Source: Agapanthus africanus (Eukaryota > Streptophyta > Magnoliopsida > Asparagales > Amaryllidaceae). From it: 64,000 nt of DNA. Shown here piece after piece: positions 35,046 to 47,034 of this stretch. Location: contig CM057346.1 in NCBI GenBank assembly GCA_030015575.1, positions 559,742,315-559,806,314 of the forward strand, given 5' to 3'. The position numbers were made by a program, and so were the translations under genes. The notes beneath the pieces were generated by a model that did no database searches, was not told the origin of the DNA, and saw only the letters and a list, made by a program, of their open reading frames with translations. How positions within the stretch are numbered: position 1 is the first letter of the stretch; every line of letters begins with the position of its first letter.

Positions 35046-36290
35046 GTATCAAAATTTTCCGTTTTTCAAATGTTTACTTAGCACATGGAAATAGCGAACT
35101 TTCAAAAAATCTCAATTTTTTTTGTTTTCTTCGGTTTTACAATTTTTGTATGTTTATATAACAAACAAAAATCATGAAATTTTCAAATATCTTCAAAATT
35201 TGTTTTTCTAAATTTTGCTTGCTATATATTGAGCATAAAAACAACAATATTTTCAAAAATTCCAAAATTTTCTGTTTTCTTTCGATTTTTCAATTTTTTG
35301 TTTGCTATATAACATGAAATCCGCAAAATTTTCAGAAATCGCAATTTTTTGTACTTTCTTCTTTTCTTCAATATTTTGCATGATACAACACATTAAAATC
35401 ATAAAATTTTCAAAACCTCAAAAAATTATGTTTTCATCCTTTTTCATTATTTTGCATGCTACATAGGATACAAAATTATGAAATTTCAAGAATAGCAAAA
35501 TTTTCTATTTTCTTTTTTTCTAAGATTTTACTTGTCTATACTTTTGAAGAACTCTGGGTATCAAAGAGACAAAAAGGCTATGTGAAGTAAGAGGAAAAAA
35601 AGCTCGCCGTATTGTTACTAGGAACTTAACAGAACAAAAAGACCTAGTCTAAGTGATCGAGACTCCAGGTAACTTGGAACTTCTGGCAAGATACGAAAAT
35701 CAAGAAATTTTAAAAATCCTTACATCTTTTGTTCTTTTCAAATTTCTAATATTTTGCACGAGCATATGGAAATTGCGAAATTATAAAAAATCTCAAAATT
35801 TTCTGTTTTCTTAAGTTTTTCAATACTGTGCTTGTTATAATATACAAAAAGCACAAAATCTTCAAAATCTAAAAAATTGTTTGTTTTCTTCGGTTCTTCA
35901 ATATTTTTTGTTTGCATCACACGAAAATCACGAAATTTTCAGAAGTCGTAATATTTTTTGTTTTCTTTCGTTTGTCTCTATTTTACATGCTATATACATA
36001 AGAAAATCGCAAAATTTTCAAAATTTTCTTTTTTATTCTGATTTTCAATATTATGCATGCTAGCACATGAAAATCGCGAATTTTTCAAAAATCTCAAATT
36101 TTCTGTTTATTTACATGCACAGTATTGAAAAATGTGAATTTTAAAAAAATGTCAAAATTTTTGTTTTCTTTTATTCTTTCTTTTTTTGCGATACCATACG
36201 ATAATTGGAAATTTTTTAGCCTAATTTTTCTTCTTTTTTCCGATTTTTCAAAATTTTTGCATGCTATAGCACACAAAAATCATGATTTTT
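35046..36290. repeat. Degenerate ~76-bp tandem repeat array, right part
   Basis: The same unit as at 32240-33645 continues after the MULE, with landmarks such as CAATATTTTGCATG near 35370 and CAATATTATGCATGC near 36048. A non-repeat interruption at about 35530-35690 of unknown origin breaks it. Frames here are not genes. Confidence 0.75.
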
Positions 36291-36632
36291 TTAATATTAT
36301 GTCAGTAAAACCTATAGTGAGAAAAAATAGAAAGAGATGTTATGGAAGACGGACGACTAGAATTTTCTATCATATGCCTAGCTGTATTGGATAAAATAGT
36401 GATAAATATTGTGTGAGGAGCCAATAATAAATTTTCATGACCCAAATGTAGTAATAGAATTAAATAGAGGCTTGATAACAATTTTCTACTAAATTTGAAA
36501 TAACCCAAATATAGTAAGAGAATTAAATAGGGCCTAGATAACAATTTTTTTTTACTAGAGTCCAAACTAGATTAGGGAATATCACAATGAATATTCTCTC
36601 ATATATGTTTATATATTATATAGATAGATAGA

Positions 36633-37713
36633 TAGACTGCAACATGGCTGGTAGCCTAACACCCACATTGTCAAAACAGCTTCCCATGTCTTAGGCTTTG
36701 GCTTATCTATAAATCCTGAGATTATTAATTTGAGAAACTATCATTTATTCTATTTACTATGTTTGCTTGGTATAAGGAAGCAAGCTACAACAATATAGTT
36801 GCTTGGAGGGGCAGAACTAGAGCATGATGGTTTTCTTCTTCTTTTTTGTTGGGGGTGGGCGGGGGCGCAACCCCTCTGGAAAAAGAATATTAATTGTTTG
36901 AATTTTTGAATGTGTGTAATATATATTTATTTCATAAATGTGTCATAAAGAGTGTCTAGCTCGAGCAGTACTTGCTCAAATACTCTTTTTGCGTAATGTA
37001 TTTTTTTCTTGAGAAAAAGGAGGATGATTAAGCCCATCATATTTCTTTTTGCGTAATGTATTTTTGAGTATGTGGGGGTAGATGTTCTCTGAAAAAATAT
37101 GTGTCTTTTCCTATTTTAGCCCTTTCTGGTCTCTTGAAATGATTTAATAAACATGTATGGCTTTGGAAAAGTTTATCCCATTAAAATTTATTGTACAAAA
37201 TTATAAATTATGTAAATAATGTAAGAGAAATTTATTTGTTATTTGTCTCAAATATGAGTTCGTAATGTTAAAAATATAGATTTATAGATCTTCTAGTTAT
37301 CATGACCATATTATGTAAAGATTGAATTAATTCCCAATATATTTATTTCGGTGACAAAAAACAACGTGTATAACACATTTATTTTTCCTAGTAATATATA
37401 AATCTAGATATCTGTGTGCAGCTGCTATACAACTGTTAACTAGCACTAAAAATGGCTCGTACAATCAAATAAATGACGAGGGCGCCATTTTATATATAAT
37501 TCACTTGATATATCTAACAAAATATTACTGACACTGGTTTATGGCTGTAGCCTAGTTCTTTCCATGATCTGAATTCTGAAAAGGCTATCGTAGATTATAA
37601 GATTTCATTTATTTTGAAAGTAAGGAAACAATTAATAACAATAGATGATATTATGATTGAAAATTTTAGTTTGACATATGTGAAAATCAAAACTTATTTT
37701 ATTTTCTGGTTAG
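36633..37713. other. Intron of the hydrolase pseudogene, part 2
   Basis: AT-rich non-coding sequence up to the acceptor of exon five. A ~20-bp motif, TCTTTTTGCGTAATGTATTT, occurs twice, near 36982 and 37044. No other feature seen. Confidence 0.5.
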
Positions 37714-37807
37714 GTAACTCTCAGCTTGGCTGCAAAAGCCTTCGCAAATTTCTCGTCTCTCTGCAAAGAAACATTCTTCTCTTCAATGATGATCACCTAG
37801 TCCAAAG

Positions 37808-38614
37808 GTATGTTTGCGACTGCTGCATCATTTTATTGCTCATTTCATTTACCACTCTCTCAAACTTTCCTGGTAACTATTAATGCTTTAATAGCATGGT
37901 GCCAAACTTTGGATTGCCGAGGATCATTGAATACATATTAATTGTAAGCACTTTTGTGGTGGTTGAGTGTTCATCTTCTTCCTCTTAAATTTGGATATCT
38001 TTTCTGAGCATTTGTTGGGTTTCTTTTGAACAACTCTTGTATTATCATCCTCACCCAGGACAACTCTTTTATGTAAATCACCATTAATACTTCATTCTCA
38101 CGTCTTCGATGATTTTGAGCATGGCTATGAGATTCACATTTCACATTGGACATTAATGTTTGGCTCGGAATTTTTTCGAAGTTACTTGCATGGCAAAGGA
38201 GGTTTGGTGATGTACAGGAATTCCATAACCTTGGGATGCACTCAACTCCACTAGCTCATGTCTCTGCTTATTGGCCGTGTACTTTAAGCTTGTGCAATTA
38301 AGGTGCAAGGCTACAAAAACAACATTGAAGAATGGGGAAGATGATAAGATTTTCTCATGGGAAATTGCATTCATCTCCTAGCATATGACATGCCAAAGAT
38401 CTTAATAAAAATTCCATGTACAATTTTTACTTAACATTGATCTCTGAAGTTTCTCAGTCCTAGGAGAACTCATCTTTTCTTTTGGAAGATATACTTAGTT
38501 ACCCTGCTTAAGATTTGGATTATTTATCTTTGGCTCGCACTGTATTCTTGGAGATGATTGGATGTTAGTTCTTAGGCCACATCTTAAATTCCTTTTGCTT
38601 ATGCATAGAAATAC
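37808..38614. other. Intron between hydrolase exons five and six, left part
   Basis: Non-coding; nothing recognisable apart from AT-rich sequence. Confidence 0.5.
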
Positions 38615-38830
38615 AACAACAACAAGGCTTCATCCCAAATTTTTATGGTCGGCGGTATGAATCCTTCCTTTCCATTCTGTTATGTCAAGGGCCATTTCTC
38701 TGTTAAATTTATAATTAACATATCGTTCTTAATAGGCTCTATCCATGTTCGTTTAGGTCTCCCCCTACTCCTAATTGCATCCAGAACTACAATTTAGTCA
38801 CTTTTTCTAACCAGTGCATCATAATGTCAA
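38615..38830 (-). mobile_element. 5'-truncated RTE LINE fragment
   Basis: On the minus strand it ends with a TTG-repeat tail (the plus strand has ACAACAACAACAAGGC). Translation gives GRPKRTWIEPIKNDML, then NLTEKWPLT and KIWDEALLLL, the C-terminus of plant RTE polyproteins. It belongs to a different RTE subfamily from the LINE at 16650. Such 5' truncation is normal for LINE insertions. It lies in the last visible intron of the hydrolase pseudogene. Confidence 0.7.
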
Positions 38831-39299
38831 GAAATAGAATCGAAATATTCTGCTTCTTGGTTCATGAGCTTGACCTGCATCACCAACAAGCCTTACCAAT
38901 TGAAAGCCATAGTAATGTCAAGAAATCCTAAGGATTTTCAGCGTTGTTGACGCTCCCACAAAATTGTTTCAATCTGAACTTCAGAAGTTTTTCTGTCGAC
39001 TTTAGTAACCTGGTCTTCAAAAGATATTGTCGAGTAACCAGCAAGGTTAACACCTGCAATAGAAATGTACAAGCACAACATCTAAATGCATGGTATTAAA
39101 ATTAGCGCAAGTTTCTTCAAAATACGAGCTTGGCATTCCTTTCATTATGTACGGTTCACTTGCTGATGTCTCCTTGTTGGCAATGCAACATCCAACTAAA
39201 TAATTATGTCCAAAATGCTAATAGCATAATGGTCATCATACTGTCCCTTACAAATATTAACCGAATGGAGTCAATGACTTGAATTTTTCTGTGCTGCAG
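38831..39299. other. Intron of the hydrolase pseudogene, right part
   Basis: Non-coding. AATGTCAAGAAAT occurs near 38823 and 38911. No gene or element recognised. Confidence 0.45.
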
Positions 39300-39661
39300 G
39301 TATCAAGAGTAAATGAGAGAAAGTTCGAAACTTCCACTTTTTGACCTAAAGAAGCTGAATGCATCTTTACCTGTATCTGCAATACAGAACATTTCTTTGG
39401 AAGTCCTAGTGATCGGTGCAAGTGACGACTTCATTGTGGTCAGTAATTATGATTATTTTATCAAGTCAGAACTTTTCCACTTTGTGTTTTTAAAAAAATA
39501 TTTTGATCTACATTCATTTTAAGTGTTGTGCATCGTGTTAGTAATAATTTACATCTTAAAAATCCAAAAATGAGGTGGATAGCTAACTTGCAGATATATG
39601 CATTTTCAATGCATGCAAACATTTTCTTTGTATCAGAAAAACCCTTTTAACCAAAAGCTTA

Positions 39662-39815
39662 CACTACAAGAAACTGTAGTCTAATTCGACGGGAGACCAA
39701 ATTCGACGTGAGACTCCCGTCGAATTAGTCTGCGTAGATTTGAAATTTTGTTGATTTTGATCAACATCTAATTCGACGGGAGTCTCGCATTGAATTAGAT
39801 GTTGACCAAAGTCAA
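39662..39815. repeat. CACTA terminus and subterminal repeats
   Basis: CTAATTCGACGGGAG, AATTCGACGTGAG, CTCCCGTCGAATTAG, TAATTCGACGGGAG and ATTGAATTAG occur within 135 bp. Short motifs in direct and inverted orientation near the ends are the binding sites of the element's own proteins in well-studied CACTA elements; that role is inferred here. Confidence 0.75.
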
Positions 39816-39839
39816 CAACCCTAGCCCACTTCAGCCCCC

Positions 39840-40325
39840 CTTTCCCTCAAAATTACTTCCCCCACACTAGAAATTTTTTCACAGAACCTCCCCTCTCCTT
39901 GTTGCCTCCGCCGTAGCCTCTTCGTCGTTGTCGTTGCCGCTTAGCCCTTGTCGATCTCCTAGTCGTCGCCACCGCCGCCGCATTCTCCTCACCGTTCCCC
40001 TTCTCCTGCGACCTCTTTGATCCCTACCATCTCATCGCCGTCGCCACCCCCGTCTCCTCCTCGTCGACCTCCGACCTTCATCGCCTCTTTGTCGTCTCCT
40101 CATCGCCACCGACCTCTCCTCTTCGTCGTTGTCGGCCTCATCCTCGCCTCCTTTCCCCTAATCGCCGTCACCATCTCCCTCAACATCCTCGCTGGCATCG
40201 GCTCTTCCTCATCGCCGCTGCAATCCTCTTCTCCTCACGGTGCCGAGTCCCTTTCATCATCCTCTTACCCGCGGCCGATTCCTCGTTATTTCGACGTGAA
40301 ATTGACGACGAATAAGGTGAATTAA
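39840..40325. other. C-rich low-complexity tract with open frame
   Basis: The plus strand is unusually rich in CTCCTC, CGTCG and CCGCC triplets from about 39890 to 40300. An open frame at 40017-40325 encodes Pro/Ser-rich sequence with a hydrophobic stretch (LLFVVVGLILASFPLIAV). It may be captured 5' exon sequence inside the CACTA element or only composition. Confidence 0.35.
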
Positions 40326-40329
40326 TTTA

Positions 40330-41295
40330 TAAAATTTCAAATTTTCATATCATAGTCATTGATAATTTTAGTTAATTTCGTTATAATTGGATTATGAGAG
40401 TAGAAATTTTGAGATATAATACTTGTAGAATTTGTGTGATTGTAGGGTTGACGGTGTGATTGCTTGCTCCTCTTTCACACTCGATATGCGTCGGTATCTG
40501 GTACACCGTCTATACCCTTTAATTCTTAACTATATACTAAATCTAGATTAAGTCACCAATTAAACATTAATTAAACCGATAATATTGAAACGATAATCAT
40601 CAAAACTAATATATTTAAGTGCATGATACTCGATGATAACAAAAAGTAAACTAATACATATCGTCATCAAGTATCTCATATTGATAAAATATCGCGTCTT
40701 AGAACCGTCTGCCAGTTATATGCATACGGTTATCTTCGTGACATAAAACTAAGCATGGGTCGTCAACCTCAAACGTTAATCGTTCTTCGTTGACAACCAT
40801 CCCGTAGTTTATGCGACGAGAATACTAGTTGCATTATAACCGATAGATTTGTCCCGTTTTGGACAAGTTAAGAATGTATAAAGTATATACTTTCCTGTAT
40901 ACTTATGCTTTCATTCGTTTCGAGATGAGTTTCGTCAGTACCTTTTCGCCGGTTCTTCGTATACAAATATAGCTGAGATGATCATTTCAATACTGATAGT
41001 ATTGAGATGTTTACCTCTTCTATTGCAGTGTACTCGGAGAATAGCGGGAAGGTACTGCCAAAATTTTCTTGAAGCAAATGAAAGCACAAGTGTAAAGGGT
41101 GTATGCCCAATACATTCTTAATGGGATCGAAGCTTTATCCCGACAGTCGTTACCCTCGACATCCAATATAGAACTGTTAATATCGTGAACTATCTGAAAA
41201 AACATTCTGATATAATAAATAATCAGTCAAAACATATGAAAACACCGCCTAATGGTCAATTATTTTGATTCTTAGGTTTTACGTACCGGACAAGA
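40330..41295. other. Non-coding 5' region of the CACTA element
   Basis: AT-rich; no recognised gene. Presumably leader and introns upstream of the transposase. Confidence 0.45.
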
Positions 41296-44200
41296 ATGGA
41301 TAAGATTTGGATAGATAATAACAAGTTTGGCCATGAATTTCGTAATGGTGTTGAAGAATTTATGCAATTCTCATCGAGAGTGGGTGGTAATCGTATTACC
41401 TGTCTCTGTAAGAGATGTTATAACCGTAAAAAGGATAGTCGAGAAATGGTTCATATGCATATACTTGCTAATGGATTCAGTCAAGCATACACTATCTGGC
41501 ACTTGCATGGAGAGATCGTAGACTATAGAATACCTGCATATCGTCGGTTGCTGCCTGTTAACCCTTCTATAAGAACCCCAACAATCACTGGCTTAAATGA
41601 TATGATGGATGAGTTGAATGATGGCATGCATGATTATATCGCTTCGGATGATAAAGCGGTTCCAGATGCTGAATCTGCGATTTTTTTTAAGTATATGGAG
41701 GATTCTAAGAACCTCTTTATGAGAGTGCGACAATGATGAAGTTGGGTTGGATGGTTCGCATATTTCATCTTAAATGTAAGTTTATGAAGCAATAAGTCAG
41801 TTGATGATTTTCCAAAGATAGAGAAAGAGCTTTACCCGAATTCCGATCTCCCCGCCAATTTTCAAGAGATGAAGAAGATTGCCGACATCGGTTTCAGTTA
41901 TCAAAAATCGATGCATGTCCAAATAACCGCATGTTATTCACGACAGATGATGGCAAGAATTTAAATAAGTGTAGAATTTGTGGGGAATCGAGGTGGATCT
42001 TACCTAAAAGGCCTCCGAAGGACGAGGAGTCAATTCCCAGAATTCCGGTGAAGATGTTGCGCACTTTTTCTATTAAAAATACTACAGAGGTTATTTCTGT
42101 CATCTAAAACCGCCGAAAGTATGATATGGCATGCAGATGGTCGCAAGAAGGATAGAGTCTTACGGTATCCCGCTGATGGTGAGGAGTGATAAAGATTTGA
42201 CACTCAATTTCCATCGTTCGCTGCGGAAGCTTGTAATGTGAGACTTGGATTATCTGCTAATGGCTTGGAACCATTTAAAGGAGGTGCATCTCACAGCGTA
42301 TGGCCTGTTACACTAGTAGTTTATAACCTCCCGCCGTGGATTAGTATGAAACAATCTTACATCCAAATGCCTTTGTTGATCCCTAGAAGCAACTCTCTTG
42401 GTAATGACATCAATGCTTATTTAAAACCGTTGATCGATGAGTTGAATGAACTGTGGGCGACCGGCATCGTTGTTTATGATGTCCACAGGAAGGAAAGATT
42501 CACATTGCGTGCGGCGTTGCTTTAGACAATCAACGATTTCCAGGCATATACCATGTTGTCGGGATGGAGTACGAAAGGTCACCGTGCTTACCCTTGTTGT
42601 CAAGAATACACCGTCTGTGAAACACCAGTAAATCGGATTTCTTGTTACACTGAACATCGTCATTGGTTAGATGCTAATCATCGTTATCGACGCAACGGAA
42701 TCAAGTTCAATGGTGAGTAGGGGCATCGGCCCTCTCCTCCTGAGCCAAATGGGAGAAAGGCGTTTGAGGACGTAAAGAACATCAATATTGTTTTCGGTAA
42801 AAAGCATAAACATACTATTTCAAATGAGATATCAAATAACCGGAGAAAGAGATCTATATTTAATGATTTGTCGTATTGGTGATTTCTTAATTTTCGTCAT
42901 AACTTGGACGTCATGTGCATTGAGAACGTCTACGAGCTCTTGCTGGGTACCCTGTTGAATACCAAATTCAAGAACAGAGACACACTTGCGATACGACAAT
43001 GGTTTACTACAAAGAATTTAAGGCCAGAATTGCATCCAGTTTCGAAAGGGAATGGTAAATGGGCGATTCCACCAGCAAAATACACGATGTCCGATATTGA
43101 GAAGCTGAGTTTTCTTAAGGTACTTAAACAAGAGTACTGGATGTATATTCTGCGAACATCAGTAAATGTGCAAACTTGAAAAAGAAAACTTTCGTTGGCC
43201 TGAAGAGTCACGACTGTCATGTGATCATGCAACAATTGTTGCCCATTGCTATTAGGGTGTTACCAGATACCGACGTTATATCAGTTGTGATTGATTTGTG
43301 TCATTATTTCAGAGAGTTAGGGTCCAAAGATTACTCGGCAAATGATCTTAGAACCCTAGAAAATAAGATACCTCGCATCCTTTATAGAATAGAGATGTTT
43401 TCACCTTCTATTTTCACCATAATATTGCATCTCACGGTTTACCGTGCTCAAGAGGCACGCTTAGATAGTTCCATGAACTACTGGTAGAGGTATTTGTTCG
43501 ATAGGTAAAACTAACTTAATAATTTTTTGCTGTTTATAATAAATCAAATATTTATAAAGTGAATTGAATTTGTTTGCATCCGTTAGGTTCATGTACAGAG
43601 TAAAACGGTATATCCATAACAGGAGTCGACTTGAAGGGTCGATCATTGGGGGGTTTCTCGCCGAGAAATGTATGACGTTCTGTTCTATATATCTAGAGGG
43701 TGTTGACACTACATTTAACAGGCTGAGACGTAATGAGGACATGGTCGACAATAGACCCGTAATATCCGTCTTCCGGGCCCATGGAAAGAAACTGGGTAAA
43801 ATAGTCGTGTCACATTGCATCTCAGCAGCTCGGCATGATTCACCGTTACATTTTATTCAACTGTTCAGAAATGGGAAGTTTTATCGGGTATGTATTTATT
43901 AGTTTTTCCTTAACATAAATTTAAAAAATTAGTCAAAATTAAAATATTTATTTCAATATATGCAATGTTTGGAATGCTCAATACCGTCCACCCACTAAAC
44001 GATCTCGGCAATGGAATATTGATAAGAAGCGACGTAAACAATTTCCCGCTTCGTTGAAAACACGTGTAAGTTTTAAACTATAAAAACCTAACTATAACTC
44101 ATGTTGATACACACACACACAACTGAATCTGTTTTACATTAATAGGTTGAAAGAGATACCAATACTAGACCTGTAACATAAAACATAAAAGCGCTAGCGT

Positions 44201-44760
44201 ATGGTCCAGATCAACAAGCCGAGTACCTCTCCGGTTATGTTAACGGATTTAGATTTCATACCAAAAAACGAGATAAAAATAAAAAGTTTTAAAATTACGT
44301 CTTTGTGACATCCACTGTTACTGGATATTCATCTTCTAGAGATTCAAATCCAACCACAGGACAACTGGACTATTACAGAGTGCTGTAAAAAATAGTTCGG
44401 GTGCATTATTAGGAACAAACGGTTGTCCTGTTTAAAGGCTTGTGGTACAATGCCCATCATCGACAGATTGGGTTCAAAGTTGAAAATGACCCATTTTTGC
44501 TCAATTCATCGAAACTCGCTTTTGGTGAAGAGCCTAATATCCTCGCCAGTCATGCCCGCCAATGCTTTTACGTCGCAGACCTTAGATACGCCCAGTGGGA
44601 TGTTGCTATTATGACGAATCCACGGGGCTATTATAACATGGATGAAAGTGATATTGTAAGCGAGATTAGTTGTCCTACAATCCTAGCATGTAAGCTGATG
44701 ATATTCCTCTCGAATTCGACAACAGTGTATCAAGGACGAACATAGAGCCGGAAATAGTTT
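41296..44760 (+). pseudogene. TNP2-type CACTA transposase, broken
   Basis: TNP2 proteins cut and paste CACTA elements. The transposase-associated N-terminal domain is at 41296-41736 (MDKIWIDNNKFGHEFRNGVE, CLCKRCYNRKK, HLHGE). Then come KIDACPNNRMLF and KCRICGESRWILPKRPP near 41900-42010. The core follows at about 42120-42900: WHADGRKKDRVLRYPADG, RLGLSANGLEPF, HSVWPVTLVVYNLPPW, LIPRSNSLGNDINAYLKPL, GWSTKGHRAYPCC. A DUF4218-like part lies at 43190-43770 (SHDCHVIMQQLLPIAIR, LEGSIIGGF) and a DUF4216-like part near 44220-44650 (YLSGYVNGFRF, LFKGLWYNAHH, FYVADLRYAQWDVA). Numerous stops and frameshifts (for example at 41736, near 42718 and near 42880) disable it. Confidence 0.85.
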
Positions 44761-45084
44761 CTGATATGCTATCGGCGGTCGTAGAAGCTGAAGTCTAATA
44801 CTTGAAATAGAAATTATGATATTGATTTCCATTCTTCTATGAACCATTTCGATGTAATCTTGATGTTTAACTTGCTCTTTTATGATATTCATTTCATTAT
44901 TATTGCTTTGTTAATTGTCCTAATGTAAGTAATGTGAAATTTACCTCCCGTGACTCCTGCATTATAAAATTTGCAGTATTATTGCTATGTTATTTGTCCT
45001 AGCTTGCAGACTGTGGAATTTACATTAATTTTCACTATTATTTTGTTCTAACATATTGAACTATATACCGTGAAGTTGTTTTAG

Positions 45085-45360
45085 ATATGTTAGGTGATGA
45101 TAGGACCGATCAGAATACGGGAGATGAAGGACGGCCTTCCCAGCGACGGACACGGGGTGTGAGGACTCACATGGGCTACTGAGATCTAGAAGAGGAAGCC
45201 AAATGTTGTGGACAAGCCAATTGCATACCTTTCATTTTCAGGGGATCTTGTTCATAAGAGCTGTAGTGAAGCGAAGAAGATGCCATCTATAGTGAACAAC
45301 GAGAAACGCATGCCTTATGTGATCGAGGATGACGATAGTGATTGTGTGGCCCTTGAGTAG
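45085..45360 (+). other. Possible remnant of a second CACTA gene
   Basis: One frame reads KPNVVDKPIAYLSFSGDLV, then NNEKRMPYVIEDDDSDCVAL before a stop at about 45358. It is downstream of the transposase, where CACTA elements often carry a second DNA-binding-protein gene. I cannot match it to a family. Confidence 0.35.
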
Positions 45361-45403
45361 GAAAGCCCAGAGTTGGAGCAGAAAAATAACATGGCTGTAT
45401 GAG

Positions 45404-46995
45404 TGTAACATTTCAGAAAATGAAAACTATTATTTTAGAATTTAAATAAAAAAATAATGAATTTTACGTATATTATACCGAGTATGGATTTGAGTTTTCG
45501 TAGATTTGTATAATTATATATCTCTATTTTGGAAAGTACTTGGAATTTAAAAGGAATTATTAATTTTGAAAGCATTTATTTTAATGGACTTTTCTTAAAT
45601 TAGTATATAAAATATATCCATACAAGTTCAATGTTAAAATTAATTTGTGTTTTACTAGTTACTACACTAAACCATGCATGATTTTTTTGTTAAACCATGA
45701 TTAGTGTGCATGACATGTTATTTACACGTTATTTTTTCATTTTGTTTTATGATAGTCTTACATTTACAGAAGAAAAGAAGAGAAAAGAAGAGAAGAGAAT
45801 GAGAGGGAGACATGGTGGCGTTATTTTATGAGGTATGGACATGTGAGAGAGAGTGAGGGGTTATGGCTAGGAACCATATCTTGTTTCTTCATCTCATTTT
45901 CCTCATTCTTCTTCTTCTTCTTCCTTTTCTCATTCTCCACCTTATCTCCAATCTACAAACCACAAACACCACACAAATCTCCTCAAACCACCATGTAACC
46001 TTTACAAAAAATGTTCACATCCTCATACTACACGTGGTGAGGTGATCAAGTCTTCATTTTGAGCTCTTTTGCCATCTTGGAACTTTCCTTAGTTGCCATC
46101 ATGAGGTAAATTGGCTCTCTTTAACCATATTTTTAATATCTTGCCTTGACACACTAGTATTTAGTGCTAAGATTAATGTTTTCTATTCTTGAGATGTCTA
46201 AAGTGGGTTTTGGTGGATACAATTAGTAGTGATGGAGTATTAGAGAGATGATTAGTGATTACCACCCTATTAGAGTTAGAAGAGGGTGTTATAGTACAAT
46301 TATTGTTGATCTATTGAGTTTTTAAGTTTTGAAACATGAGTTTAGAATTGCAAATGTTGGTTTTCTTGAGTTCTTGAAGTTTAAATAAAATCCGGTACAA
46401 CTTGGGCTCATTTAAAGGATACAGTGAGATGTTTAGACCAGCAGAAGACCACTGTAGAAGCCCGCGCCCCCAACTCCAACCCCAAACTGCCAATTTATCC
46501 CATTTTACTGCAAATTGCGGCCATGTCGAGGAGTTAGGGTGTAGGGTTTGTTCTGTAGCTCACTCACTTGATAACTAAGCTTACCCTATATGCTATTTTG
46601 CCCTAGATTCCCTGAGCAAAAATCTGGGAGCATTTTACTTGGTTTTGGTGTTGTTTTGCGATATTTGAAAACTTGGATTTTGGATATTTGTGTCTCGACT
46701 CGGTCGTTTAACGTTCGTACGTCGACGTCGGGGTATTTTGCCGTCTTGGCATGCGTTGACCATAGGTTCTAACCTATGTACGCTTCGCTCGTGATTTCAA
46801 ATTCGATTTGGGTCTTTATGCGATTTTGGTTATGATTTAGATTGTAGGTACAATCGCGTAGACTTCTGAGACGACGAAGAAGGGCAAGACGTTCGTCGAC
46901 TTCGACTAGGGCGAGGATATGAGGTGAGTAGATGCATATCTACGGGAGAAATCGGATAGATGGCGTATAGCATCCCCGCAACTGTAGAGTTAGGA

Positions 46996-47034
<39 letters not shown>

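Larger units (their letters stand above)
32072..36632 (-). mobile_element. Putative non-autonomous Helitron with internal minisatellite
   Basis: On the minus strand the 3' end reads ACCCGCGCATTGCACGG, a short hairpin, then AGGCCCTTG and CTAG before T. A hairpin near a CTRR end inserted at A/T is the Helitron signature. The 5' end should start TC after A; the minus strand near 36624-36632 reads ATCTATCTATCTATATAATA, so the exact base is ambiguous among TCTA repeats, and an AT-rich 5' start is usual. No Rep/helicase is seen. The interior is a long degenerate ~76-bp tandem repeat interrupted by a MULE. It lies in the intron between exons four and five of the hydrolase pseudogene. Confidence 0.55.
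31012..39438 (+). pseudogene. Plant alpha/beta-hydrolase pseudogene (six exons seen)
   Basis: Intact homologues are serine hydrolases of the alpha/beta fold; substrate unknown. Exons with AG/GT borders are 31012-31072, 31210-31348, 31477-31546, 31653-31701, 37714-37807 and 39300-39438. The first ends SDLPEGASAGTLQ; the second has LIGHSFGGLIVQSYL with the nucleophile elbow GHSFGG. The third gives FPPLLAGAVLVCSVPPSGN, the fourth SGLVWRYLLTKPVAAIK, the fifth VTLSLAAKAFANFSSLCKET, the sixth LPLFDLKKLNASLPVSA and VLVIGASDDFIV, the acid-residue region. Lesions are TAG at 31031-31033 (expected Glu after GQG), a one-base loss near 37790 that shifts the frame before DDHLVQ, and TAA at 39310-39312 (expected Leu). 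The last exon with the catalytic His is absent before the CACTA element. Clean splice sites and conserved codons suggest recent loss of function. Confidence 0.85.
39662..45403 (+). mobile_element. CACTA (En/Spm) DNA transposon, 3' end missing
   Basis: It starts with CACTACAAGAAACTG, the hallmark CACTA terminus, followed by subterminal repeats of TAATTCGACGGGAG in both orientations (39680-39815). A decayed TNP2-type transposase follows at 41296-44760. No matching right terminus (CTTGTAGTG) is visible before 45404, where the LTR of E2 begins, so the element is truncated or interrupted there. It lies 224 bp after the last hydrolase exon seen. Confidence 0.85.

Noticed and set aside
32240..36290. 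Possible CRISPR-like or centromeric satellite array
   Set aside because: Units are degenerate, adjacent and without unique spacers, in a plant intron, and lie within Helitron-like ends. No CRISPR genes exist here. A single dispersed array gives no reason to call it centromeric.
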